This document shows positions 49,574-59,924 of a stretch of 64,000 nt of DNA, in pieces. Location: NCBI GenBank assembly GCA_032622095.1, contig CP136063.1, forward strand, positions 15,169,814 through 15,233,813, written 5' to 3'. How positions within the stretch are numbered: position 1 is the first letter of the stretch; every line of letters begins with the position of its first letter. Origin of the DNA: Siphonodentalium dalli. Its lineage: Eukaryota > Mollusca > Scaphopoda > Gadilida > Siphonodentaliidae. Below the pieces are notes generated by a model. The model was not told the origin of the DNA, ran no database searches, and saw nothing but the letters and a program-made list of their open reading frames with translations. The position numbers and the translations under genes are program-made.

Positions 49574-51118
49574 ATTCTTGACCAGAGGTGTATATTTAAA
49601 GATAAACATGGTTTGTATGATCCAAGTAAAACGATAGATACACGATATTTACAGAGAGTACATGCACGTGTAAGTCCCTAAGCCTAGACCCTTATCATAT
49701 CGACAAGCCGCACATTATCTGCTTAGAATATAGATTGTGTTCGGTAGATGATCTTATAAGTATCGCCTCATTTTGAGTCGATAATGTGCTGTAAATTAGA
49801 ACATTTAGCGCGATTTTAAGATGAGTATGTGCGGACAATGTATGCTAACTCACGAGTTAACCATCAGGTGTGATCCGACTTTGGTAGGTGTTCATGTCTT
49901 GCATTTGGAGTTCCTGACAGCATAATTTAAGTATCTTTTTATTATATATCAGGAGAAAACCGATAACAGGGGACTTTCAATTGAAATTTATTCAGCCAGA
50001 AGACAGCCCAAATGCTGAAAATTATCAATTAAAAAAAAAATAAATGAATAAATAAATTAAAAAAAAAAATAACAATAATAATAATAAATAAATAAATTTA
50101 AAATTAAATATGAAAATTAACTAAATAACAAAACAAATGTATAAATAACAAGAATAAATAAAAACATATCTATTTTCTGGCTGTTGACTGGTGACGGTTT
50201 ATCTTCTGTTTTCCTCAATTTTGCTTAGAGTACATCACTAATTTCAAATTTGATTGGGCAGGATGAGCACTATCCCCATCTGCCACCTATCTTCAGACAC
50301 CCCAGACTAATTTTAGGAAGTAGATTCATCCTTGCATCTGGACATAGGTGAAGGTATATTCATGCTTTTGCATACTTGGACTTGCACTACTTGGACTACA
50401 TGTTCATGGTTTTCATGTCACACAGACAATATGAATTCCACAAAATACTCAAATAGCTGATTGCTAAATGGAGGATTTGGTTCGCATCCTGAGAGATGTT
50501 TATTATATTACCTTCATCTTGCATTCAATGGGATATTAGATGGATACCACTTTAGTTTTTATTCAGAATTTAATAGTATAATAGTAAATATAATTTATCC
50601 ATTACTCACAGGCTACTAGTAGTATAGTTAAAGATGTACTCAGGGATCCAAATTAACTCTAAATTGCCTTAGACTGCTACACAGAAGGGCGACGCTCTAT
50701 TCATTCCCACATATAAGGTCTATTGTTTGAGTGTCAGAAATAGTCATAAGCTTGAATATTAACTTACCAAATGAAATATTCTAAATACAACAGGCTCTGA
50801 CTTATCATTTACTTGACTACTATGCAGTACCTTACCAGTCACATACATATGACACAACTCCATCAAATGTCAATTACATTATTTACTCTTTCACATATCC
50901 CTTGAGATTTCATTTTGACCCATGTTCTAGGATACTAAAATAATAATTCAGACCTATTACTGAATATAATATGGCAAGTTGATCACTTGGAATTCTGAAT
51001 ACATCTTTACCATCTATAAGAGCACAAATGTGGCCCTGAGTGACCGACGAAATTACCAGTGACTAACTTCACTTCATTGATCATCGTAAATGTATTATTG
51101 TATATATTAATATAATTA
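49574..51118. other. No gene recognised; A-rich tract
   Basis: An A-rich simple stretch (AAATAAATAA-type) lies at about 50,030-50,165. Just upstream, the minus strand reads GGCTGTCTTCTGGCTGAATA, running into an AATAAA-like end at about 49,985-50,010. This might be the 3' end of a minus-strand retroelement, unproven. The remaining 1 kb is unremarkable AT-rich DNA. Confidence 0.4.
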
Positions 51119-51120
51119 TA

Positions 51121-51388
51121 GTGGTAAATGGATCCCGAGACCTGAAAGTTTTCTGAAAAACATAATATTAACAGTCCAAACACATATTCTATATGAAAAT
51201 ACCATTTCTATGCTGGTTATTTCAGACAATCCAGTCACATATATGTGGTTTATATAATAACGACCAAATTCATTAAAAAAAATAAAAAATAATAAATAAA
51301 ATAAAATAAAATAAAATAAATAATAATAATAATAATAATATTTCAGTACTTTCAAGAAAACTTTGAGGTCTCCTGACCCTTCCCCCAC
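51121..51388. mobile_element. Putative TA-flanked MITE (268 bp)
   Basis: The ends GTGGTAAATGGATCCCGAGA and, on the minus strand, GTGGGGGAAGGGTCAGGAGA are imperfect inverted repeats. They continue into CCTGAAAGTTTTC against CCTCAAAGTTTTC, and TA flanks both sides (51,119-51,120 and 51,389-51,390). The core contains an (AATAA)n/(AAT)n tract. A TA duplication suggests a Tc1/mariner-type origin, but the arms are diverged and the boundary is tentative. Confidence 0.45.
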
Positions 51389-52012
51389 TATTAAATTTTA
51401 ATCTTGCCTCATTCATTCAATCCTATCTCTCACTCCTCAATCAATCACAAAATCAATACTGACATCAGCTGCTTGGCAAAGATTGATTGACCTGCAGCTG
51501 ACTACAAGTCACAACACCCCCGCGACAAAGTCACCACGCCAACAATTTCCACTGCATACTGTATTCATCCATTTTCTATCGCACAGAAACCTACAAATTT
51601 TAAGTCGCTTTGGGCTCTCTAACATATACTTGCTACAGAGGCACACACTTGCGTCACATGTAATACGTGTGAGGTCAGCAATAAACATTACTTAATATCC
51701 AGGCCTGAATTACTTACTCGACCTGAACTTTTTTAACATTTCAAAGAAATCCAACAATGGTCCAGCACTCGTGAACTTTGAAATCACGTGGTAAAAGTCA
51801 CAACAAATTAACGCTGACAGTAGGATCTTGCCACACTACCAACTTTCAGACATGTAAGATAGAGTTTTTCCCCTTGGTACGGTATAGTGATCGAAAGCAA
51901 GCTGCAAACATAGTTCAGTCCCCTCGCCACGTGAGCTTGGATCGAAAGATCAGCACATCAATTAGTACTGATCGACAAGTTTGTCTTCAACGTTTGTCTA
52001 TGCGTTTGAAGC
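51389..52012 (+). other. Probable 5' region of the intact LINE
   Basis: This precedes the intact LINE coding region. No clear 5' boundary, target duplication or promoter motif is visible. Short frames at 51,483-51,695 and 51,778-52,026 have no recognisable content. Confidence 0.3.
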
Positions 52013-52726
52013 ATGGCATTTGCTGAAATACCTAGTAATACTTTTTGCAAAACATTAAATCTAATATGTGAGTGTAATTCGGCACTCTATACCAAGGCCA
52101 AGGTCGTTGGCACAGTGGTGTGGCATGATCACTCTTTCAGCCAATTTAACAGCCGAGTAGACAAAACTACGGGAGCCCAGAAGCACAAACAAACACTAGC
52201 CTCGTCAAAATGGAATGCTCATGAAAAATTATCTTCGCGGTCTGAACTAACGTATGCTTTGCGGACAAGTCCGGGTAGGCCTATGCATATTAATGTATTC
52301 TGCCATACTCGGCCGCCTCTGTACATCGCATTTTATATATCAATGGCTCAGCATATGAAGCTCAATTATAGGCCTCGATCTTTCAAAATACGAGACCCAA
52401 AGCGACACAATAACTTTCTCCTTCCCGTTCCAAAACGAAATACTCGACCCGGTCTATGCATACTTCACATGTTATTGATACATCTTCACCTCATAATTCA
52501 CACCATTATTATGTACAGTTATTATTCTCATGTTTCTCTCATGTTTGTTCATGTTTTCATCATGTTTTCTATCAACAATAGGCCGATACTGATATCCGAC
52601 AATCACATTTTCCACTTTGCGCTGTCATCCTCCCATCCGCTCCAACACGACATATTTAAATATTTGTATCCAATGTACGCCAGTCTCGCTCCGGTGCCGC
52701 CGAAACTGTTCCTTTTTCCAACCTAA
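52013..52726 (+). CDS. Possible LINE ORF1 or 5' UTR frame (237 aa)
   Basis: This frame starts at an ATG and ends in TAA at 52,724-52,726, directly followed in the same frame by the ATG of ORF2. It has no PHD, RRM, esterase or zinc-knuckle motif known from LINE ORF1 proteins. The C-terminal half has a long hydrophobic, His- and Tyr-rich run (near HMLLIHLHLIIHTIIMYSYY), which looks more like translated non-coding DNA. It might be a real ORF1, a 5'-UTR frame, or an ORF2 N-terminal extension broken by one stop. Confidence 0.3.
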   Translation: MAFAEIPSNTFCKTLNLICECNSALYTKAKVVGTVVWHDHSFSQFNSRVDKTTGAQKHKQTLASSKWNAHEKLSSRSELTYALRTSPGRPMHINVFCHTRPPLYIAFYISMAQHMKLNYRPRSFKIRDPKRHNNFLLPVPKRNTRPGLCILHMLLIHLHLIIHTIIMYSYYSHVSLMFVHVFIMFSINNRPILISDNHIFHFALSSSHPLQHDIFKYLYPMYASLAPVPPKLFLFPT

Positions 52727-55700
52727 ATGGGAATATCGCCACTGCAGCACCGCATCGCGACTGGCGTATTCAATTCAGGGAGGCTTTCTACTCGCCACTC
52801 ACCATTAAGTACGAAAACCCATAGAATTTATAAGATACCTCAAGGATTAAGAATAAATCTCCCTCTAATTCTTCTGGTCATATCAATGCTTTTGTTATGC
52901 TCCGGATCGGTACACAGCAACCCAGGGCCCAGCCCAAGCCATAAAACTGTACACGAAGGCAACACATTAACAGTATTCCATTATAATGTACGGAGCATAA
53001 GACATAAACTGGAAAAGATAGCCGATATGATAAATGACTTCGATATCCTATGTTTCACCGAAACTCACCTTGACCCCTCTTACCCCTCCGATAGACTAGA
53101 GATTGATAATTTCAGTCCCCCTATCCGACTTGATCGAGATTCCTACGGCGGTGGACTATGCGTATACGTCTCCTCTCATCTGGTCTTCAAAAGGAGAAAC
53201 GATTTAGAAACCGATACTTCTTCAATGTTATGGTTTGATATTGTCTCAAAATCACAACATATTTTGCTATGCTTATCGTATCGATCAGATCAATATTGCC
53301 GATCGAACTATTGGGATCTGCTAGATTTGTCCATATCTAAGGCACTAGATGTCTCCCAAAATATAATTCTACTTGGAGATTTTAACTCCAATCTACTATG
53401 CCCCACTTCCAAACTCAAAAATATTATTGATTTCTATACACTTAAGGACGTAATAAAAACCCCAACTAGAGTTACCACTAGAACCAGCACCCTACTCGAT
53501 CCTATAATCGTGAGTAATAACTTGAGTGTCCGGGACGCTGACGTTCTAAATCTTGAATTGTCTGATCATTACGCTGTTTACGCGACAATTTCATTTGATC
53601 AATTGCATGCGACCTCTTTCACAAGAACTATCTGGAACTATAAAAATGCAGATTTTCAAAAAGCGAATATCTTAATAAATGAGAGCAAATGGCATGAATT
53701 GCTGCAACCAGTAAATGACATAAACGATGCAGTAAGCTTATTTACCGAGAGATTTATTAAAATAATGGAACAATCAATCCCCAAAATGACAGTGACGATA
53801 AGGACAAAGGACAAATTCTGGTTTAATTCCGACATACGGAGAGAAATACGACGTCGCGATAGACTCAGATCAATAGCACTCAAACGAAATTCAGAGCACA
53901 CTTGGAGAAAATACAAGGATATTAGAAATAAAGTTAACAACATGAAAAAGTATGCAAAATCGCAATTCGAAACTAAACTTGAGGAGAAAATAAATGAAAC
54001 CCCCACTCCCCGCGATTTCTGGCTTATTATGAATTATCTACTTAACAAAAAGAAATCTACGAATACCCCACCTCTGTATAGCCCCAATGGCAACGTATCA
54101 ATGGAAGGGAAATCATATGCAACCGATGATTATGAAAAAGCTAGGTGTCTCAACGCAAGATTCATTTCTAATGCCACTATACAAGACGATGCCAAAAATC
54201 TCCCTTATTTCCCTCGTAGATCCAATAACATACTATCCGAAATCCCAATCACATATCAAAGTATCGTGTGCGCTATAAAATCATTAAATTTAAATAAGGC
54301 GTATGGTCACGATAGCATCAGCCCAAAAATGTTGCATAGTACTGCCGAAAATATCGCAATCCCCCTATTAATAATTTATAAAAAATCATTGGATCTTGGT
54401 AAGTTTCCAATGACCTGGAAAAAGGCAAACGTCATCCCTATCTTCAAAAAAGGCGACCCAGCCGATTCCGCAAATTACCGTCCAATATCTCTCCTTCCGA
54501 CATTAGGCAAAATCTTCGAAAAAGTGGTCATACAACATATTATGACATACTTCACGGAAAATAATTTGTTATATAATCACCAGTCTGGCTTCCTCCCTGG
54601 CCATAGTACAACATACCAGTTAATAGAACTATATCACAACCTGTGCCATAGTCTCGACAACAGCCTCTATACAAGTGCAGTATTTTTTGATATATCAAAG
54701 GCATTCGAGAGAGTATGGCACAGGGGGCTGCTATATAAATTGGAACAATATGGAGTCTCTGGAAATCTCTTAGAATGGCTAAAAGATTATCTGTTCAATC
54801 GCAAACAAAGGGTCTTAGTGAACAACTCCTTCTCAAATTTTGAAGTTATCCCAGCGGGTGTCCCTCAAGGCTCAATTATTGGCCCTTTCCTATTTTTAGT
54901 TTACATAAACGACCTCCCTGATCACATTAATGCAACCACAAGAATGTACGCGGACGATACTTGCCTTATGACTACCCATTATGACATCGATATCCTAACC
55001 AAGAACATGAACGATGACCTTGAAAGAGTCGCAGACTGGGCAAATAAATGGCTAGTTAAATTTAACCCAACGAAAACTAGGGCAATTTCCTTTTCCCTTA
55101 CAAATAACAACGTGACCCCGAATTTAAAATTCGAACAAGAAAATGTATTATTTACAAACTCACACAAACATCTTGGACTTGAAATACAATCGAATCTAAA
55201 CTGGAACACTCATATAAATACAATAGCAAACAAAGCAACATCTCGTCTCTCACAATTAAGAAGACTGAAGTACGACCTAGACCGAAAGTCGCTTGAAAAA
55301 ATATACACAGCATATATATTACCAATTATAGACTATGCCGATGTAGTGTGGGGCACAGCAACAGATTACGTATTAAAAAAGTTCGATGACATACACAAGG
55401 ATGCTGCAAGAATAGTAACAGGATTAACGCGTTCCGTAGATATAAATCGCTTGTTTGACGAAGTAGGATGGTCAAGGCTTGAAATTCGACGAGAACTCCA
55501 CGAGTTGCACACCATGTTTAAAATAATAAACAACCAAGTCCCCAATTACCTCACCCTCATGTTGCCACCCCGATCAAGACAAGTTGCCTGTAATCGATAT
55601 GATATGCGCGAACCTGACAAATTCTATTCATACCGTTCGCATACAGAACATTTCAGAAACTCTTATTTACCTAAAAGTACGTTATCCTGGAATAAACTAC

Positions 55701-56107
55701 CAAAGCCTATTACTCTTCCTGAATTTAAGATGAATTTGAAATTAATTGACCCGCCCACGAAACCGCCCCAATTCTTTATTAATGGCCCAAGAAAACTAAG
55801 CATTTTACACTGCAGAATTCGCAACTATTGTAGTGAATTAAAATCAGATATGTGCAACAATTTTATCTCTGATACCTCTAAATGCACATGTGGATACGAA
55901 GTCGAAGATGCCTTTCATTATTTCTTTGAGTGCCCCCTGTATGCTACCGACAGATGCGAACTCTTCAATAAGATTGCAGCCCACCAATTTATAATATCTA
56001 ACATTTCCTCCTTACTCACAGGGATATCATCAGAATCGAATCGACGCAATGAAATTCTTTTCCATTTTGTTTATTCATACATTTCATCAACGAAACGTTT
56101 TAATTAG
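52727..56107 (+). CDS. LINE ORF2: endonuclease-reverse transcriptase (intact, 1,126 aa)
   Basis: This protein would nick target DNA and copy LINE RNA at the nick. A basic N-terminus leads into a hydrophobic run (residues 45-58) ending in HSNPGP (63-68). The APE-type endonuclease spans about 80-290: Asn in HYNVRS (87), Glu in TETHLD (112), GDFN (217-220), SDH (279-281). The RT spans about 510-800: NKAYGHDSISP, KKGDPADSANYRPISLLP, motif A FFDISKAFERVWH (catalytic Asp 655), GVPQGSIIGP (711-720), YADD (741-744). The C-terminus has CTCGYEVEDAFHYFFEC, a C-x-C-x8-H-x4-C knuckle (C1053, C1055, H1064, C1069). No stop or frameshift occurs and every catalytic residue expected is present, so the copy could be active. 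The ATG follows an in-frame TAA, so the start is well bounded. Domain order and RT sequence fit the CR1/L2/Jockey group; CR1/L2-like is my preferred reading. Confidence 0.93.
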   Translation: MGISPLQHRIATGVFNSGRLSTRHSPLSTKTHRIYKIPQGLRINLPLILLVISMLLLCSGSVHSNPGPSPSHKTVHEGNTLTVFHYNVRSIRHKLEKIADMINDFDILCFTETHLDPSYPSDRLEIDNFSPPIRLDRDSYGGGLCVYVSSHLVFKRRNDLETDTSSMLWFDIVSKSQHILLCLSYRSDQYCRSNYWDLLDLSISKALDVSQNIILLGDFNSNLLCPTSKLKNIIDFYTLKDVIKTPTRVTTRTSTLLDPIIVSNNLSVRDADVLNLELSDHYAVYATISFDQLHATSFTRTIWNYKNADFQKANILINESKWHELLQPVNDINDAVSLFTERFIKIMEQSIPKMTVTIRTKDKFWFNSDIRREIRRRDRLRSIALKRNSEHTWRKYKDIRNKVNNMKKYAKSQFETKLEEKINETPTPRDFWLIMNYLLNKKKSTNTPPLYSPNGNVSMEGKSYATDDYEKARCLNARFISNATIQDDAKNLPYFPRRSNNILSEIPITYQSIVCAIKSLNLNKAYGHDSISPKMLHSTAENIAIPLLIIYKKSLDLGKFPMTWKKANVIPIFKKGDPADSANYRPISLLPTLGKIFEKVVIQHIMTYFTENNLLYNHQSGFLPGHSTTYQLIELYHNLCHSLDNSLYTSAVFFDISKAFERVWHRGLLYKLEQYGVSGNLLEWLKDYLFNRKQRVLVNNSFSNFEVIPAGVPQGSIIGPFLFLVYINDLPDHINATTRMYADDTCLMTTHYDIDILTKNMNDDLERVADWANKWLVKFNPTKTRAISFSLTNNNVTPNLKFEQENVLFTNSHKHLGLEIQSNLNWNTHINTIANKATSRLSQLRRLKYDLDRKSLEKIYTAYILPIIDYADVVWGTATDYVLKKFDDIHKDAARIVTGLTRSVDINRLFDEVGWSRLEIRRELHELHTMFKIINNQVPNYLTLMLPPRSRQVACNRYDMREPDKFYSYRSHTEHFRNSYLPKSTLSWNKLPKPITLPEFKMNLKLIDPPTKPPQFFINGPRKLSILHCRIRNYCSELKSDMCNNFISDTSKCTCGYEVEDAFHYFFECPLYATDRCELFNKIAAHQFIISNISSLLTGISSESNRRNEILFHFVYSYISSTKRFN

Positions 56108-56368
56108 GCCCCCTCCGCTAACAAATATAGGCGAGATCCTCCTTTGCGTTACAAATGTTGACTACCTCAGATGAAATTTCAAAAGCAGGATAGGACTGAC
56201 AGCAATCACAACCACACCATACATCACCCTGTATATATGTTATGTTCGTCATCTACTTTGTATTTGTTATAATGTATATGGGAGAGGGGCGGACTTAAGT
56301 TGTTAAAACTTGTGCCCCGATCCCTTGTGTAATATTATATTACAATAAAATATGTTTAAACAAACTCA
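56108..56368 (+). other. LINE 3' UTR with terminal hairpin and poly(A) signal
   Basis: A hairpin pairs GGGGC (56,286-56,290) with GCCCC (56,314-56,318) and AAGT (56,297-56,300) with ACTT (56,308-56,311). It is followed by AATAAAA (56,344) and an AAACAAACT end. The same layout is found in the relic at 35,300-35,535 with a GGGGG/CCCCC stem. A 3' hairpin near the end is a known site of RT recognition in related LINEs. Confidence 0.75.
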
Positions 56369-57543
56369 CGACTTTGCATGTGTAATCTTTTTACCATATG
56401 TTTTCACTATGGCCGGCGCCAAAAAACGAAATAACGGGCGTTAGTCCATTACATGCTTAATTTATAATCAAATGATCACATTATGTACAGATTTCTCATT
56501 ATAGGTAGTTTATGTGCGTACTTTTAGAGGATATATTGTAGAAACACGTTCGACGGCCTGACATGTGTGCGTAAGGTGTCTCCGAATGTTAGCATGCACA
56601 TATCTATTATCAAGCTGTGAACCGCTGTATATGAGCCAAATAAAAACGATCGTACACACGTTGGAATCCTCGCTGACAACCGTTCGAATATCACGATCGA
56701 TTACGCTGAGTGATCTATTCTGCATAACCAACCAACATCATTATAACCTACTAACATCGTTATAACCTACTAACATCGTATGATCTATTCCAAATAACCT
56801 ACTAAAATCGTTGCAATTTACCGTGGGCATAAGTAAAAATGAATTGTCCCTGAAGACAGACAGAAGGAATTATGTATAGTTTTATTTATGGACACTTAAT
56901 TCCAAGCAAGTATGCGTTGCATTTTGCTTCATTTTAAGTACCCGTGAATATTCATGTGTAAGTTGGCTTCATGACACCGTAGTTTATCCAGTTCACACAT
57001 CAAGCGGGCACTCTATCCGTGCAAAGAGATGGACAGGGATGCGATGATGCAGTGAATAGAAATGTTATTGTGAAGTATTATCCCAATTTATGACATGATC
57101 CTACCCTTATTCCAATCAATAAACCCATGCTGTAAAATTGTGATATTAAACGTTCGTTTAATAACAGGAAATAGTGCCAGATGACCTGTGACTTCTGGTG
57201 TGTAGCCTGTTTACATTCCGTACGCTATGTCTCAAAATACTATGGCTTCCAATATTGTTCCACCACACTATAATGAATGAAGAGTTTGAAAAGTTATGTT
57301 ATTGAATATATGCTAATAATACGCTAAAGAGTCTTTATTTATCTGGGACTATTTTTGTATTCGGACAAGCAACTACTAAGTGGAACATCATCGCATGCAT
57401 TATAGAAGTCGATGCTAGTTTCGCTTCCTATTTGTCGATTTAGGTACGTTTTGTTGAGGTTTTGGATCATGTAATAAATATGATCTACAACAGTACTCGT
57501 CCCCAGTTTATAGCGGAATTTACAAAACGAGTCCAGTAAATCA
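56369..57543. other. No gene recognised; small repeat at 56.73-56.81 kb
   Basis: A tandem word CCTACTAACATCGTTATAA is repeated two to three times with variants at about 56,730-56,815. The rest is AT-rich DNA with only short chance frames. Confidence 0.5.
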
Positions 57544-58556
57544 GGTCTGGTGCAGCATTAATTATTTCATGATGAGATCTGTGCTGGTGCAGCATTAACC
57601 TTTTCATGACGGGAGATGCGATGGTGCAGCATTAATTATTTTATGACGGGAGCTGCTTTGGTGCAGCATTAATTATTTTATGATGAGATCTGTGCTCGTG
57701 CAGGATTAACCATTTTATAACGGGAGCTGCGTTGGTGCAGCATTAACCCCTTCATTATTGGGAGCTGTGGGAAGATCTGTGCTGGTGCAACATTAACCAT
57801 TTTATGACGGGAGCTGTGCTGGTGCAGCATTAATTATTTCTTGATGGGATCTACGCTGGTGCAGCATTAACCCTTTCTTGACGGGAGCTGCGCTGGTGCA
57901 GCATTAACCCTTTCATGATTGGGAGCTGTGCTGGTGCAGCATTAACCCTTTCGTGACGGGGAGCTGTGTTGGTGCAATATTAACCTATTTATGACGGGAG
58001 ATGTGCTGGTGCAGCATTAATTATTTCAAGACGGGAGCTGCGTTGGGGCAGCATTAATTATTTCATGACAGTAGCTGTGCTGGTGCAGCGTTAATTATTT
58101 TATGGTGGGAGCTACGTTGGTGCAGCAGCATTAACCCTTTCATGGCGGGAGCTGCGTTGGTGCAGCATTAAGCCTTTCACCAAAGGAACTGTGCTGGTGC
58201 AGCATTAATTAGTTTATGATGGGAGCTGTGCTGGTGCTGCATTTATTCTTTTATGATGGGAGCTGTGCTGGTGCATCATTAATTATGTTATGATGGGAGC
58301 TGTGCTGGTGCCGCATTAACGATTTCATGGCGGGAGCTGCGCTGGTGCAGGATCAATGATTTCATGGTGCAGCATTAACCTTCCACTGTGGGAGCTGCGT
58401 TGGTGCATCATTAACCCTTTCATGACGGGAACTGTGCTGGTGGAACGTTAACCATTGCATGACGGGAGCTGTGCTGGTGGTTCAGCATTAACCCTTTTAT
58501 GACGGGAGCTGCATTGGTGCAGCATTAACCATTCCATGACGGGACCTGCGTTGGTT
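57544..58556 (+). repeat. 38-bp minisatellite, array A (forward)
   Basis: Roughly 26 units of about 38 bp are built on GCTGGTGCAGCATTAA followed by either CCCTTTCATGACGGGAGC or TTATTTTATGATGGGAGC. The two half-unit types are mixed along the array, and some units have extra bases (GCAGCAGCATT, GGTGGTTCAGC). Each unit contains a small GCTGC...GCAGC inverted pair. Confidence 0.95.
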
Positions 58557-58776
58557 AATTGTTGCCCAATATACAGTGTGGTAAAATTCGTGTGACAAGT
58601 TCATACTCAAGAAGAGTCACATCATGATTAACCTACATATTCAGTCCACTTTGTTGTAGCATTGGAGTAAGCGTGTAAATCACAGCATTTACTATTCTGG
58701 ATATATGAGTATTCTCTCGTTTCTATGAATGCATCTATAGATCAGCATTTTCAAGGGATATTTATGATTATCATCA
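58557..58776. other. Spacer between array A and a MITE
   Basis: About 220 bp of unique AT-rich DNA, with nothing recognised. Confidence 0.5.
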
Positions 58777-58778
58777 TA

Positions 58779-59590
58779 CACTCTTATAACTAATGTGTAG
58801 AAACGATTACACATCAAATGTGTAAACCTGGTTAATACACATAACAATGTGTAGTTTTACATACAAATACATTGACCAATTGCCGTTCTACACATAATGT
58901 GTATATTTTGTTACACACAATTGTGTAAGAACGTAGAGCATGCGCATTGCGGTGCCTTCATTTTCATAGTCTGCTACATGACGCCATATTGTTTGAGTAT
59001 ATTTTTGGAATACAATCTACAGCGATGGTAGACAAGGAATGTAAGCTCAGAATTCCGACTTGTGGGTATAGTATTAATGATATATAAGGATTTATTTGTT
59101 AAAACTTTCTTGGCGAATACTGCTCTTGCATTTGTTGTTTATGTGATTGTTGTAATACGTAAATACTAATATTGGGCAACCACGCCACGAGCCGGGTTTG
59201 TTCATTTAAAACGAAAACTCACACACGACAGAGCAATATTATACGTACAATTGGACGCCATGAAAGTTTTATTATATAAATCGCCATAATTATGTCATCA
59301 ATACTATATACACACAGTTCGGAATACTGAGTTACATTCTTGTTTACGATCTATATGTGTAAGAATCTACACAAAATGTGTAAGGGATATGTATTGATTT
59401 TATGCACACCAGTGTGTATAAATATGTAGAAATTGACCCATTTATTGTGTAAAAATTGTTACACAATTTGTGTACGTACATAAAACTACACATATACTAC
59501 ACAAATCTGTTTAAGATCAAAATAGAATATTGATTGTGTAGCAGGGCTACACATTTTGTGTAGAAAACCTACACATTAGTCATAAGAGTG
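58779..59590. mobile_element. TA-flanked MITE (812 bp), Tc1/mariner-like
   Basis: The terminal inverted repeats CACTCTTATAACTAATGTGT and, at the right end, ACACATTAGTCATAAGAGTG differ at one position over at least 22 bp. TA dinucleotides flank both ends (58,777-58,778 and 59,591-59,592). The two ends are packed with TGTGTA/TACACA words, including short palindromes such as ACACAATTGTGT. No transposase frame is present; the ORF caller finds nothing of length inside. Confidence 0.8.
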
Positions 59591-59592
59591 TA

Positions 59593-59924
59593 CGACTCAA
59601 AACCTGGTAGGGAGTTTTCAGTGTGAAAAGAGGATTATTGTTTACGTTGGAACTGTTTGCAAAAGTGTTTAGTTTACTCGACACCTAGGGACGTTGGTTG
59701 TGATATATATGATGGGGGACATATGTGGAGTGTGACTCCATTATCGTACTTTGTATAGACGGTAAGTTATCGTGTTTGTGGTTTCGGCATATGTATGGAA
59801 ATTAACAATATGTACAGGATTAGGCAATATAACGACAATAATTCAAATTAGCAAAAATAATCGGCTGACAATCAATAGATATTGTACATGGACAGAATTC
59901 CCTGTCTACTGGAGTTTAAACATA
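59593..59924. other. Spacer, nothing recognised
   Basis: About 330 bp lie between the MITE and the L1-like ORF1 relic. A short plus-strand frame (59,772-60,002) overlaps the relic antisense and is a shadow. Confidence 0.5.

Noticed and set aside
53656-55209. Minus-strand ORFs inside the LINE ORF2
   Set aside because: They are shadows of the strong plus-strand coding frame.
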